A stretch of 64,000 bases of DNA from Spirodela intermedia (Eukaryota > Streptophyta > Magnoliopsida > Alismatales > Araceae). Below, piece after piece: positions 27,725 through 37,979 of the stretch. The position numbers were made by a program, and so were the translations under genes. The stretch lies in NCBI GenBank assembly GCA_902729315.2, contig LR746267.1, positions 3,114,886 to 3,178,885 on the forward strand, in the 5' to 3' direction. How positions within the stretch are numbered: the stretch's first letter is position 1; each line of letters begins with the position of its first letter. Below the pieces are notes generated by a model. That model was given only the letters and a program-made list of their open reading frames with translations, searched no databases and had not been told where the DNA came from.

Positions 27725-29564
27725 ATGGTATGCGGCCGCCCCCTCGTCACCTCCATAGCCAATGTTCTGTCTTCGTGTTCTGCTTTTCCGTGTGTAATAG
27801 TTCCTTCTGTGCGCGTGTCCTCGGATATGGTTCCATTAGAAGGTTGACTCATTTTGACGGATGCTTGTGTTTCGATGACTGATGGATGTTTTATCTCGAG
27901 TTAGCGTTTTTATTACGTCAACAATGCCTGAAGACAATCCGCGATTTGCCTCGCTTGGAGTTTCTGATAGAGAAGTGATGGCGATCGGGCATGTGGAAGC
28001 GGGGGAAGCCATGTCTAAGGGAGCGAGGGATTTCCCGAAGATTTCTTATGAGATTGGATGAGTAGGTCTTCAGGTGCGTGATTTTAGAAAGGTCGTCTGT
28101 AGTTCCTGATGTATTCGTCTTTGCATATGATCTCAATGCGATGTGAACAATCATCCAACTCCCAATCAGAACAGTCGAAATTAGGAGATTACGAAGATCT
28201 GGCTTTCGAAATGTAGAACAAACTGGAGCCGAGACACGAGATGATCCGACTTGATGCAAACTGCATATTGAAGCTTATTGCAAAGTGAAGATAGGTAGCG
28301 AGATGTAGGATCTTAATGCGATCTGATTTTCCCGTCTGGAACATTCTGGATGAGCCAATCATCCAACTCCTAATTAAAATCGTGGAAATTAGGATAATGC
28401 AAAGATCTGGCTTTCGAAATGTAGAGCAAGCAGATGTCAACCCGGAGCTGAGACATGAGCTGATCCGATTATATGCAAAGTAAAGATAGGTAGCGAGATG
28501 TAGGATAATCCCGAAATGGTATTATTTTTCTGGATCACCTCTCCATCTGTTATTTTAGAATAACTTTCAGGAATCAGGTAACTCGTCCGAATGGTATTAT
28601 TTTTCTGGATCACCTCTCCAACCTTATTATCTACGACAAGGAGATGAACCAAATGGACTGAGTTAGGGTTCCGTGAAGGATATCTGCATTTCTGGGCTGA
28701 GATGATTCAATGGCGGATGATGCAATCGTCCAAGCCCTAAACAAAATCGTGGAAATTAGGTTAAGCACGAGGACTTGCCTTCCTTGAATCATAGCAGATA
28801 AATCCCCGCTTTAATCTTTGATAAATATGAACAGAGTATATTTATGGGATGTATCAGGAATGGTGATGAGCTCTGGTTTACTTCTTCATGCTGTTCTTAC
28901 ATATCTTTCTGGAATCAAGTGACTTGAAGCTTATCTACAATGAGGAGGTGATCAAAGTGGGCTGATCCAGGCCAGATCTCTGTGAATAATTCTCTGAACA
29001 TTTTTGGGCCAGGTGAACGTTCCGAAGACAAGGAGGACCTATTGCAAGGCCTGCCAGAAGCACAACCTGCACAAGGTCACCCAGTACAAGAAGGGCAAGG
29101 ACAGCCTTTCCGTTCAGGGCAAGCGCCGATATGACAGGAAGCAATCCGGGTATGGAGGCCAGACGAAGCCCGTCTTCCACAAGAAGGTGGACTCCCCTCC
29201 TCCCGCTCCTGTTGAATTGAAAAAATAAAGAAACAAAAGATCGGAAGAACCCTATTGGTGATTCTTTGCTGATCTTTATATTTTTCATGTTGGGCAGGCG
29301 AAAACCACGAAGAAGATCGTGCTGAAGCTGCAGTGTCAGGGCTGCAAGCACTACTCTCAGCACGCAATCAAGGTCAGTTCTTTCAGGGGGGAGTGGTCTG
29401 ACTGGAGTTCTTCCTATTCTATTTTTACTTTCCCCTCTCTGCCGCCCATCTCTGATGTGAAGCTCCTCTTGGTGTCTGTCTGTGTGGACTTGGGGTTTCT
29501 ACAGAGGTGCAAGCATTTCGAGATCGGAGGAGACAAGAAGGGGAAGGGGACTTCGCTTTTCTAG
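27725..29564 (+). CDS. RPL36A: Ribosomal protein eL42 (L44/L36a), large subunit
   Basis: Small basic zinc-ribbon protein of the cytosolic 60S subunit, near the E site. Exons: 27725-27727 (the ATG alone), 29013-29186, 29298-29372, 29505-29564; 103 residues. It begins [11 protein letters not shown] and carries [48 protein letters not shown] and [19 protein letters not shown], matching the family along its full length. An intron directly after the start codon is familiar from this gene family. The first zinc knuckle reads CKAC (CxxC), whereas the plant and yeast proteins I recall have four residues between these cysteines; two residues are missing, which explains 103 and not 105. The second pair (CQGC) is normal. 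The 1.28-kb first intron is full of internal repeats. Donor of exon 2 (GTGGAC) is weak, but the frame beyond it stops within about 14 codons. Confidence 0.95.
28130..28920. repeat. Nested diverged repeats in intron 1 of eL42
   Basis: A 208-base unit occurs twice (ATCATCCAACTCC at 28150 and 28358, each followed by GATCTGGCTTTCGAAATGTAG and GATAGGTAGCGAGATGTAGG), with a third partial copy near 28715. A second repeat, about 30 identical bases starting AATGGTATTATTTTTCTGG, occurs at 28515 and 28590. Confidence 0.85.
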
Positions 29565-31198
29565 GTCTCTCCTGGGTTCCTGTTCAGGACGTTATGTCCA
29601 TTTCGATGCCAAATCAGGGTTAAAGAACAGTTTGAGCGCCAATTATAGTCTGGTTATTGTTAGGGTTTTTTTTTTACCCCAATATTTTCCTATTTTTGGG
29701 TCTTGTGGCCTCCATGCCCAAATTTTTCTGGGGAAATATTGATTTTCCTGAAATGGGTTTATTTCCCCAAAGTTTCTTGATGATTTTTAAGTAATGCTAT
29801 AACTAATTTTTTATCGACCGGAAAACAAAGTGTACCCCATTCCACCTCTCTCTCTCTCTCTCTCTAGCTGTAGATATCTCCCTCTCATTATTTTCATTGT
29901 ATGTGTGGGGGAGAAAACCCTACTCAAGATGGAGACTGGAACAGAACCAATAGAAGATTTGCTTAGTTTTGACCAGTGGTTTCTGTCTCTCTGCCTCTTT
30001 CTCTCTCTACTCCAAGTCTGTCAACGTTTGCACGATTCGCTCTCTCTATCTTTGGACTTGTGCTAGTCAACGGCGCAAATTTAATGATGATTCCATCTTG
30101 ATTTCTTAATTTAGTAACAGGGTTTGTGTTAATCACGAAGAAAGGCTTTTCATGCCTGCCTTCGTTTTCAAAAGAGTTCAAGATGATCTATTCTCTCCGG
30201 TGGGAGAAGGGTTGACATTGAACGCATACACATTTTTATTTGGGTTGACCAGACGCCGTGTTGGAAGCCTAGAAAGAAAACTTTAGTCGATTGGATCAAG
30301 CTCGAATTATTTATTACAAGTGAATTTGACTTTATATATTTGGGAATCAAATCCAAGTCATAGTGAAAAAGTGGTTCAACCTAGTTCCCATCTAGGTCAG
30401 CACTGTCTCAAAAGGTCAACTCTCATTTGAACCCGTCTATATGTCTAGATAAATAAGTATATATTTATAAATAAAAAAAATGCATATATTTAGAAATTTT
30501 GTGCATAAATATCGAAAAGAAAAGTCAAGCTTGGAAAGAAAAAGAATCTAGCAGGTGGGACGAGAGACCGAGAGGGGAAAATATCCCACCAGCTGAAGAA
30601 AGATTTTTCGGTGCACAGATACCTTCAACATGATAATAAAAAAAATACTTGTATTATATATTTTATTGGGCTCACAACATAAAAAATGAAGAAAAAAAAA
30701 ATATCTAGCTGGTGGGACGCGAGACTGAAAGGGAAAAATATCCCACCAGCTGAAGAAAGCTTCTTCGGTGCATAGATACCTTCAGCATGATAATAAAAAA
30801 ACACTTTTATTATATATTTTATTGGGTTCATAACATAAAAAATGAAGACAAAATTTAGCAAAAATAAATAAATCTAGGGGAATGGGCATGAAGGTGCAAT
30901 GAAAATTGAGAATAATATATGGGGGATAAATATGATTTTTTTATTTTATTACCCCAGTACAGCACTCTAATCCTGCCTCTGGTACGAGGAGGCCTTCTTC
31001 CATCTTCCAGCTCCGGCACCTCCGATCCAGGGGCTGCTAACGAATGCCCTTCGACGGTGAGGCGCAGATCCTTTATTCCTACGTCTAGCGATCTTCCCCC
31101 ACCATGACGAGTTTTATCTACACCACGGAAGGGTTCTTACCAGTGGCCCAATGGCGGCTAGCCCTTCTGTCTGCCGAGACTGCTGAATAGTGCTTCCT
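29565..31198. other. Convergent spacer between eL42 and translocator genes
   Basis: No gene seen. It contains the 3' flanks of both genes, a CT tract at 29847-29866, AT-rich sequence, and the duplicated hairpin unit at 30548-30850. Confidence 0.7.
30548..30850. repeat. Two tandem copies of a 157-bp unit, each with a hairpin
   Basis: Copy 1 begins CTAGCAGGTGGGACG at 30548, copy 2 CTAGCTGGTGGGACG at 30705. Both continue with a TATCCCACCAGCTGAAGAAAG block, ATAGATACCTTCA or CAGATACCTTCA, CATGATAATAAAAAAA, TATATTTTATTGGG and AACATAAAAAATGAAGA. In copy 2 AGCTGGTGGGA and TCCCACCAGCT form a perfect 11-bp inverted repeat around a loop of about 22 bases; copy 1 has the same structure with one mismatch. 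Confidence 0.9.
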
Positions 31199-33138
31199 TC
31201 ACTGCTTGGCCTGCACAACCATGGGGGAGGAGCCAGTCAGGGAGATGGAGCCTCGTGGGGGCGTCTAGAGGAGGGAGATGGGATGGGCTTGCCTGTGAGT
31301 AGATGAAGGTGCCGAGAATGGCGATGGCGGCGCCGAGAGCGTTGACGGGTTGGACGGGCGTGTGGAAGATGATGATGGAGGAGACGATGACGGATATCCG
31401 CTTCATCGTGTTGCCGATGCTGAAGGTCAACGGAGAGATCTCGTCCAGCGACATGTAGGAGACCTGGTTGTACAGGTGGTAGAACACGCTCTGAGCGGCA
31501 ACCCACCTGGGCAATATTAGCATCATCATCAGATCGATAACATAATCTACGAGATGATATGAATCAGTGGATCTTATGGGAAGCAGAAACTGGATCTAGA
31601 TGATATCTATCATACCAGACAAAATGGGGCCCGATTTCGGCCACGGCCTTCTCCCAGCCGGAGACCCACAGCTGCGGCCCCTCGACGGCCACCGCAAAAG
31701 GTGTGAGGATGACGAGCGACATCATCGACAGGCAGGCATAATAGTTCATCCCGCTGACCGAGGTCCCTTTCATCCCCTTCTTTGAGAAGATGTTCCTGAA
31801 CACGAATGCTAGGTTGGAGATCATCGCCCCCATGAAACCTGCGGAAACCAGGGCCGATTAGTTGAGCATTCAATGGGGTAGTTAGTTCTGGTGCGTTCGC
31901 GATTAAAGACGAGAACGCAGGAAATCGCCCTTGTCACGGCATTCTGCAAAGCGTTCTGTCTTGCCGGAAGAATCGGCGAAAGAAAATCAGATCAATCAGA
32001 TCACATGCATTAAAGAAATAGCCGGAGCTTCAAGAGATCCGTGAATTTTAAAAAAAGAGAAAATCAGGAGAACCCTAAGGAAAATTATTGAAGAATCTAG
32101 GCTCTTTAAAACCATATTGCAGAAAACAGAGCTATCAGCAAAAGAGGGAGATCCCAAATGAAATGAGACAGGAAGTTCCACAGCCACAGAGAGAAGGGGG
32201 CGATCAGAGGAAACAAATACCAAGAACCCACTGAAATGGCAGCACGTTGAACGCCTACAGTCATCTTGGAGCAAACTGCAAAACTACTCACCGATCATGT
32301 TGAAGTTCAGCTCCGTCAGCGCAGCCAGTGCACAGCCCCCAATGATGGGGAGCAAGGAGAGGTAAACTCCAGGGGGAAACGCTTCACCAAGGAGGAACCT
32401 CGAAACCAGCACGCTGAACGCCGGTTCCCCGCTCTTGATGATATGGGTGAAAGACACTGCCACCTTCGACATGCTGACCGTCGCCGCCACGTGGCCGATC
32501 GTGTGCGCTACGGCCACCTGTACACAAGAACTCACTTAGAACTCCGGGGATCACGGAGAGAGATCCGGTAACGAACAGAAAATCTCAATCTCGGCAGGGG
32601 AGAGGCAGTTCGTGCTTACCGGGAAGAGGACCTTCCAGAAGTCGGCATCCACCTTGGGTGCCTCGGCGATCCGAGTAGCCCAGGAGATTAACATCATCAG
32701 CGAGCCGGTGGCGAGGGAGAGAGTGGAGGTCAGCCACGGGTAGGGGTAGGCATTGAGGACCTTCTTGTTATAGATGTTGAAAACCACGTTCAGCGCCCAC
32801 CACGTCGCGAAGTAGATCCCGATCTTCACCTTCTTCGCGGCCGCCGATTTCGCTACCGCATCCCCCCCTTCGGAAGGCAGGCTGACTCCATCGGCCTCCA
32901 AGGCTCCCGCAGCGACGTCGTCTCTCCGCCACCTCGCGCCCTCCGCCGCCGCGCGGAAGAAGCCGACCCCATCGAGCGACGGCAGATGAAGCGGCTTCTG
33001 CGAGGAAACCGACTTCCCGGCGCCGGCGATCGCCGTGGAGATCCTCGCCCGCTGCGGCGGCGCAGCCCTGGACCTTACAACGTCGGCGGCTGCCGCCGCG
33101 GCGAGGGCTGATGCAGGCGGATGCTTCACAGCCCACAT
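31199..33138 (-). CDS. GPT: Plastid glucose-6-phosphate/phosphate translocator
   Basis: Inner-envelope antiporter that imports glucose 6-phosphate into plastids in exchange for phosphate, feeding starch synthesis and the oxidative pentose phosphate pathway. Exons in reading order: 33138-32620, 32517-32292, 31838-31616, 31506-31293, 31210-31199; 397 residues. Residues 1 to ~100 are Ala/Ser/Arg-rich and serve as transit peptide; the membrane core starts at KKVKIGIYFATWWALNVVFN. Family landmarks: NKKVLNAYPYPWLTSTLSL, SFTHIIKSGEPAFSVLVSRF, ISNLAFVFRNIFSKKGMKG, and SIGNTMKRISVIVSSIIIF, whose Lys-Arg pair contacts phosphate in relatives. The protein ends IYSQAKQ. The last intron starts with GC (CAG/GCAAGC) and the last coding exon is 12 nt. 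Unspliced read-through would instead add about 40 unrelated residues. G-box elements lie upstream. Confidence 0.95.
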
Positions 33139-33357
33139 CTCCGTGTCAACGGTGGAAGAAGAAGAAGAAGACGACGATGACGACGAAGAAGAAGCAGAGC
33201 CGGAGATAGCCGGAGAAGACGGTAGGAGATGCGCAGTATTTATAGCCAGCGGCCAGAGAGGGCAAATCGGGAGCGTTTCTTCCCCAAATGCCGCCGCCCT
33301 CGTGGGGTAGGGGCATTTTAGGAAATACCTTCGGTGCACGTAGGCCGCCGAGAAAAT

Positions 33358-34310
33358 GACGTGGCGCAGGATCCGATCGCCAGGTGGGCCCCAGTAACGC
33401 CCATCTGGACCGTCCAGTCGGATTCTCCCCACGCGGCCGGGGATTTTTCTGTAATTGTCCTCTTGCGGGGGTCGGGATTTCGATGATTCCCGTGAAAGGA
33501 AAGTGACGGCAGCATGAGCGCGGTGGGCACATATAAAATATCCAGAGCTAGCTGTCCAAAACTGTAACTTACCGACTTTTGAGGAATGAAGGAGACCTGT
33601 TGTCCTCTCTCTAGAAGATATTTGAGTCTGTTGGGTTCGACGAATCACTACCGTCCATTCCGTGTCCCTCATGCCCCGGGGTCCCCCGGTCGCCGGAGGA
33701 GCCGGATTTAATGCAACCCCCCCTCTCTCTCCCTCTGTAATAAAATAAATAAATAAATACAGTTGTTCTATTTTTTAATAAATAGTTCGTACGAATAGAT
33801 TGGCACGGATCCCTGCGATTCAGGATTCTCAACCAGAAATACCGCCACTTAGGCCCAATGTGTCCACGTGAGGAGTAAATCGACTTCTTCTAGCCGCCAG
33901 CGTATGATCTCTGAACAAGGCAAATCGAACTGGAGGGTTCCCACACTTTGAGTCAGAAGGCAGGCCCAGCCTTCTGCGAGTTGACGGTTGTCGTGGAGAG
34001 GGGTAGATTCGGAGCATGATTCCCCTCGATGACGTGGCGATATCCTATTAGTGGATGTCCACGTGAGAGCGGGGCCGAATCTGGTTTTCGCAGGAAGCTA
34101 CTGCTGCGAATCGATGCGTGTCGATTCTCGTACCGTTCGTGCCGGCGCCGGCGGGGGGGTCTACGCACGTGCGAAGGGAGTTCCTTGACTTGTCCCTTCA
34201 CTGATCGGAGAGCTTAAACCTCGGCCGTCCATGAGAAAAAAATAAAATAAAACGGGGCTTATAATATTAATATTAAACGGTGTCAATGTAGCCCGGCCCG
34301 CCACGTGTCA
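33358..34310 (-). promoter_or_regulatory. Cluster of G-box/ABRE-type ACGT elements upstream of the translocator
   Basis: CACGTG occurs at 33865-33870, 34060-34065, 34166-34171 and within CCACGTGTCA at 34301-34310; TGACGTGGC occurs at 33358-33366 and 34030-34038. All lie 0.2 to 1.2 kb upstream of the translocator ATG. Such elements bind bZIP and bHLH factors in light, sugar and ABA responses; control of this gene by them is inference. Confidence 0.55.
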
Positions 34311-34443
34311 GCCTGGATCTGATTGTGCGGTGCACAGGCCAGAAGTCGTACGTAGTATATAGGCAACCATTTTCATTAAGAGGGGGTTTGACCTAATATG
34401 GTTAGGTAGGAAACCCTTACTACATTGAGGAGGTTTTACCTGG

Positions 34444-34502
34444 GTAGATAGATAGAGAGATAAGTAGGTAGGTAGGTAGGTAGGTAGCCAGGTCGGTAGA
34501 TA
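34444..34502. repeat. Tetranucleotide TAGG/TAGA microsatellite
   Basis: Runs of TAGA and then TAGG units, slightly interrupted at the right end. Confidence 0.9.
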
Positions 34503-34880
34503 GTTGGGAGCTTACAAAGAAAAGCTGATGAATTGAGCTCAAGATTAGACCCTTTAGTGAACTCATCATTAGATCAGATCAGATTTAGTATAGTAGATAA
34601 GATCATGTTAATTATGTAGGCATCAGAAAATGGGTAATTTACTACCTCTTTTGATAATCTAAAGGCTTGATTCACTAGACAATGTGTTGATTTATATGTT
34701 TTGATGTCATTATTACGTGAATGATTCGACGAAGATATAAATTGTTAAATTTTATTCCACTTGTCTTTTAATTATTTATTCATGCATATAAATCAGCAAA
34801 AATAATAATATAGGAAGAGATATGAAATAAGAAATTTGAATTGAAATAAAAGGAAATATTTTAGAGAGAAAAAAATTGAC

Positions 34881-34903
34881 TCAACCCAACCCAACCCAAC
34901 CCA
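34881..34903. repeat. AACCC pentanucleotide repeat
   Basis: Four to five tandem units of AACCC. It differs from the plant telomere unit CCCTAAA, so it is not an interstitial telomere. Confidence 0.85.
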
Positions 34904-37900
34904 AGTGAGTTGACTCAATGAGTGGACACATTTATCACAAACCCAAAATCAAAGATATTTTTCAAGAATTTAACAAAGTAGAAAAGATTTAAGAACTAAC
35001 TCATATAATCTTTCATGTGAGGACAATAAAAGGGTTTTAAGACCTTCATTTAGTTGTAGTAGTAAGGAGCTATGAACGACTCTATTTTCAACTTAATAAT
35101 GGTTTCTAATAATTTCCAAAAATTGAATAATCTAGATGAAGATCAACATTTACTATTCTGAAAGAACAAAGATGAACATATGAATGTAAGTATATACTTT
35201 ATAATAGTGTGTTGTTTGATGTAGTGAATTATACTTGCAATTATGGTTGACATAATTTGATCTTATTGGTGGTAAACATAAAAATATATATATATTGATG
35301 TGAAATGTATGTGTTCTATCGTGATTTTGACACAATTTTTTTGGGATATTTAAAAAACCATATAAATACAAATGTATGAGTTGGAGAAGACATGAAAAGT
35401 ATTATCTTTGGGTAAATTTACATATCTATGGAACATTATATATCACTGAGAAAGAATATATTGGGTTTAAAATATTTATTTATTTTGATGATCTGAAATG
35501 TTATTTCAATAAATTCACAAAACACAAAATAATGAATTTGATGACATTAACTTGAAAAAAATAAATCATTCACTAAAGAGTTATTTATGAATTTTGCAAC
35601 AAATTTCTCACTACATTAATCAATTTTCTTTATTATGAATTGCATGTTAGGTAGGATATAATTAAGATATATTATTAACTTGCCATAATTTCATATAACA
35701 AAAATAACCTCTTTGTGGTGAGATTTAAATTGTGAACACTAGTCGTAGATACTCATTGGAAAGTTAAAATAGGGAGGAAATCAACTAAACAAATAGATTC
35801 TAAGAATATCAAGGTTTTGATTTAATATGGATTTTACAAGACTTGTACATATATTTTTCACATGTATTTTCAGGCATGACCCATTAGAGTTTAAAGGTCT
35901 GGCCCACTAAAGGCACAACCCTTCATATCTCACAAGCTTGATCAAGCCCAGGGATTTGGTCTAGTAACATTTGATTGTTTTAACTTCCAAAAGGCCTAGC
36001 TTGGTAAGAAAGAGTCATTAAGGCTCAAATTGCAACTTGGCCCAATTATAAGAAATTGGGTGTTTTGTCATAAATTAGATTAGGAATTAGATTGTGAAAT
36101 CATGGGTGAGTGACATTCGATGAGCTTCTCCTCCTCTGGGCCCTCCTTCCATATACAGAGAATCAATTAGAAGTCAATACTTCTAAGTGCTCCTACATTC
36201 AAGAGAAATATCAAGCAATTTTCTCTCTCACCAAAGCCCCAACATCAAACACCTTCAACAGAGTTGAACTCATTACCATCTCTTAAAAGCATTAATAAAA
36301 TTCCTTAATATCATTGATTTGTATTAATCGTTATTTTTATCACATCAAGGCACTTATGATATGCATGCAATGGGGTTGAAAAAGATTGCTATAACCTTGG
36401 ATTATAGTTAATTGATATAGATTCCTTTACTCTATATTATATGGGGGGTTGTTGATCTCATATAGATCAATTGCATTTATAAGGAGTTAATATTCAAACT
36501 TAATGAAGAAATCTTTGGGAATTAGACATATGCCTAGGATGGTTGAACCACTATAAAAATTTTGTGCCTATGTTCAAAATCTAATGTTTGTCTATTCAAT
36601 CAAATTCAAAAGAAATTATATTCGAGGTTCATAACTCATAACTTCAGATTGTATTAGATTTTTTTTTCTAAGTTTTTAGGATTGAATTGAATAAAAAGAG
36701 CTACTAAATGTTGTTGAATGAAAAGATTTACGACCCCCCTCTCTCTATTCCTACCCTCACCATCTTACATACCAATAAAATATTCTATTTTGGTTAATCA
36801 ACATGTTCTTGTATAGTTGACCATTCCCTTATACATATATTTCAACTATAGGACTAACTTGAGAACTTAAAAAAATAGCCCTCACAACCACCATGCCATG
36901 CCTTAATAATGAAGGCATGAGTGATTCATGCTATCACATGTTAGTCCAATCTCCTTTCTTAGACTTACTCTAGAACAAAGATCATTGGAGTTGACTAATA
37001 TCCTTTGACATAACATGCATGTGTATATAACATCCACTAGGTATGCACTCATTGTGTAAAACACTTGGTTGTCTTAGATTCTCCACACACTGTGTCATAG
37101 GTCAAGTATTAAACTCACCTTGATTCTCGTCTTAGACTAGTAGTCTTCATCATCCTCACTGGCACGAGACAACCTCTATTCTTCGAGATGATGTGGAAAT
37201 ATAGATGGTCAATACAAAGACTCTCTAATTGAGATAGGAAGATACCAACTTTTGTACACTCTCATGACTGGAACACTGCAATCTAACGATCAAGAAAAGG
37301 AAAACTCTTGCATGGTTTTCCCTTTATTGTTATAATGGACCCTTGATATGGGTTGCCTAAAATTCTGCCATGGCCCTATTCTCTCCACTTTGTAATGAGG
37401 GAATGTGCATCAAATAGTTTTCCCTCCCACAATAGTCTACATGTTCCCTAATCCATCAATTCACTCTAGAGGTATGCCACTCACCAATGAGTTGACTTCA
37501 TATGCTATGGTTGACTTCATTTGTAGGAGTGCCACCCCAAGGGACCACCCCATTGGTCAATAAAATCATTTTTTTAATTAATTTTTTATTTATATATTTT
37601 TTTATAAAACCTACATAGAAAATGTAAATCAGGTGTAAATCAGTTTTAAAAACTTAGAATTATTTTCATAATGCCAATTCTCCTTTTAGAAGTTCATATA
37701 AAAGACCCAATTTTTTAATTTAAAGCTATTTCTTCTATTTTAAAATTTATCTAATATTTATATTTAATTGACATATATGGAATGCATTTCCAAAAATTCG
37801 TTCTCCCTCCAGCCAGAGGTGGGTCCGATCGTATTATGGACCGGGGGGGAAGCATCCTAACTTGGACTGTTCCGCAGGACCACTACATCCAGTGAGCTGC

Positions 37901-37979
37901 CGTTGGACCTGGAGGTTTCTCGCCCGAGCACCGGAGGTGGCGGGCGGGGAGGAGCGAAAGGTGCTGGCAGAACCTCGCC

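Larger units (their letters stand above)
33139..37979. other. Divergent spacer between translocator and AP-5 zeta genes
   Basis: No gene seen. 33139-34350 is the promoter side of the translocator, with a GAA/GAC-rich leader at 33150-33195 and several G-box or ACGT elements. 34440-34502 is a TAGG/TAGA tract and 34881-34903 an AACCC repeat. 34500-37800 is AT-rich with no frame above about 75 codons. The last ~180 bases before 37980 turn GC-rich and form the AP-5 zeta leader. Confidence 0.7.

Noticed and set aside
31158-31292. Read-through C-terminal extension of the translocator
   Set aside because: Not family-like; splicing to a 12-nt exon restores the usual SQAKQ end.
33139-33672. Upstream extension of the translocator reading frame with a serine run
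   Set aside because: The serine run comes from a GAA/GAC repeat on the + strand, and the ATG at 33138 gives a normal-length transit peptide.
34881-34903. Interstitial telomere repeat
   Set aside because: The unit is AACCC and not CCCTAAA.
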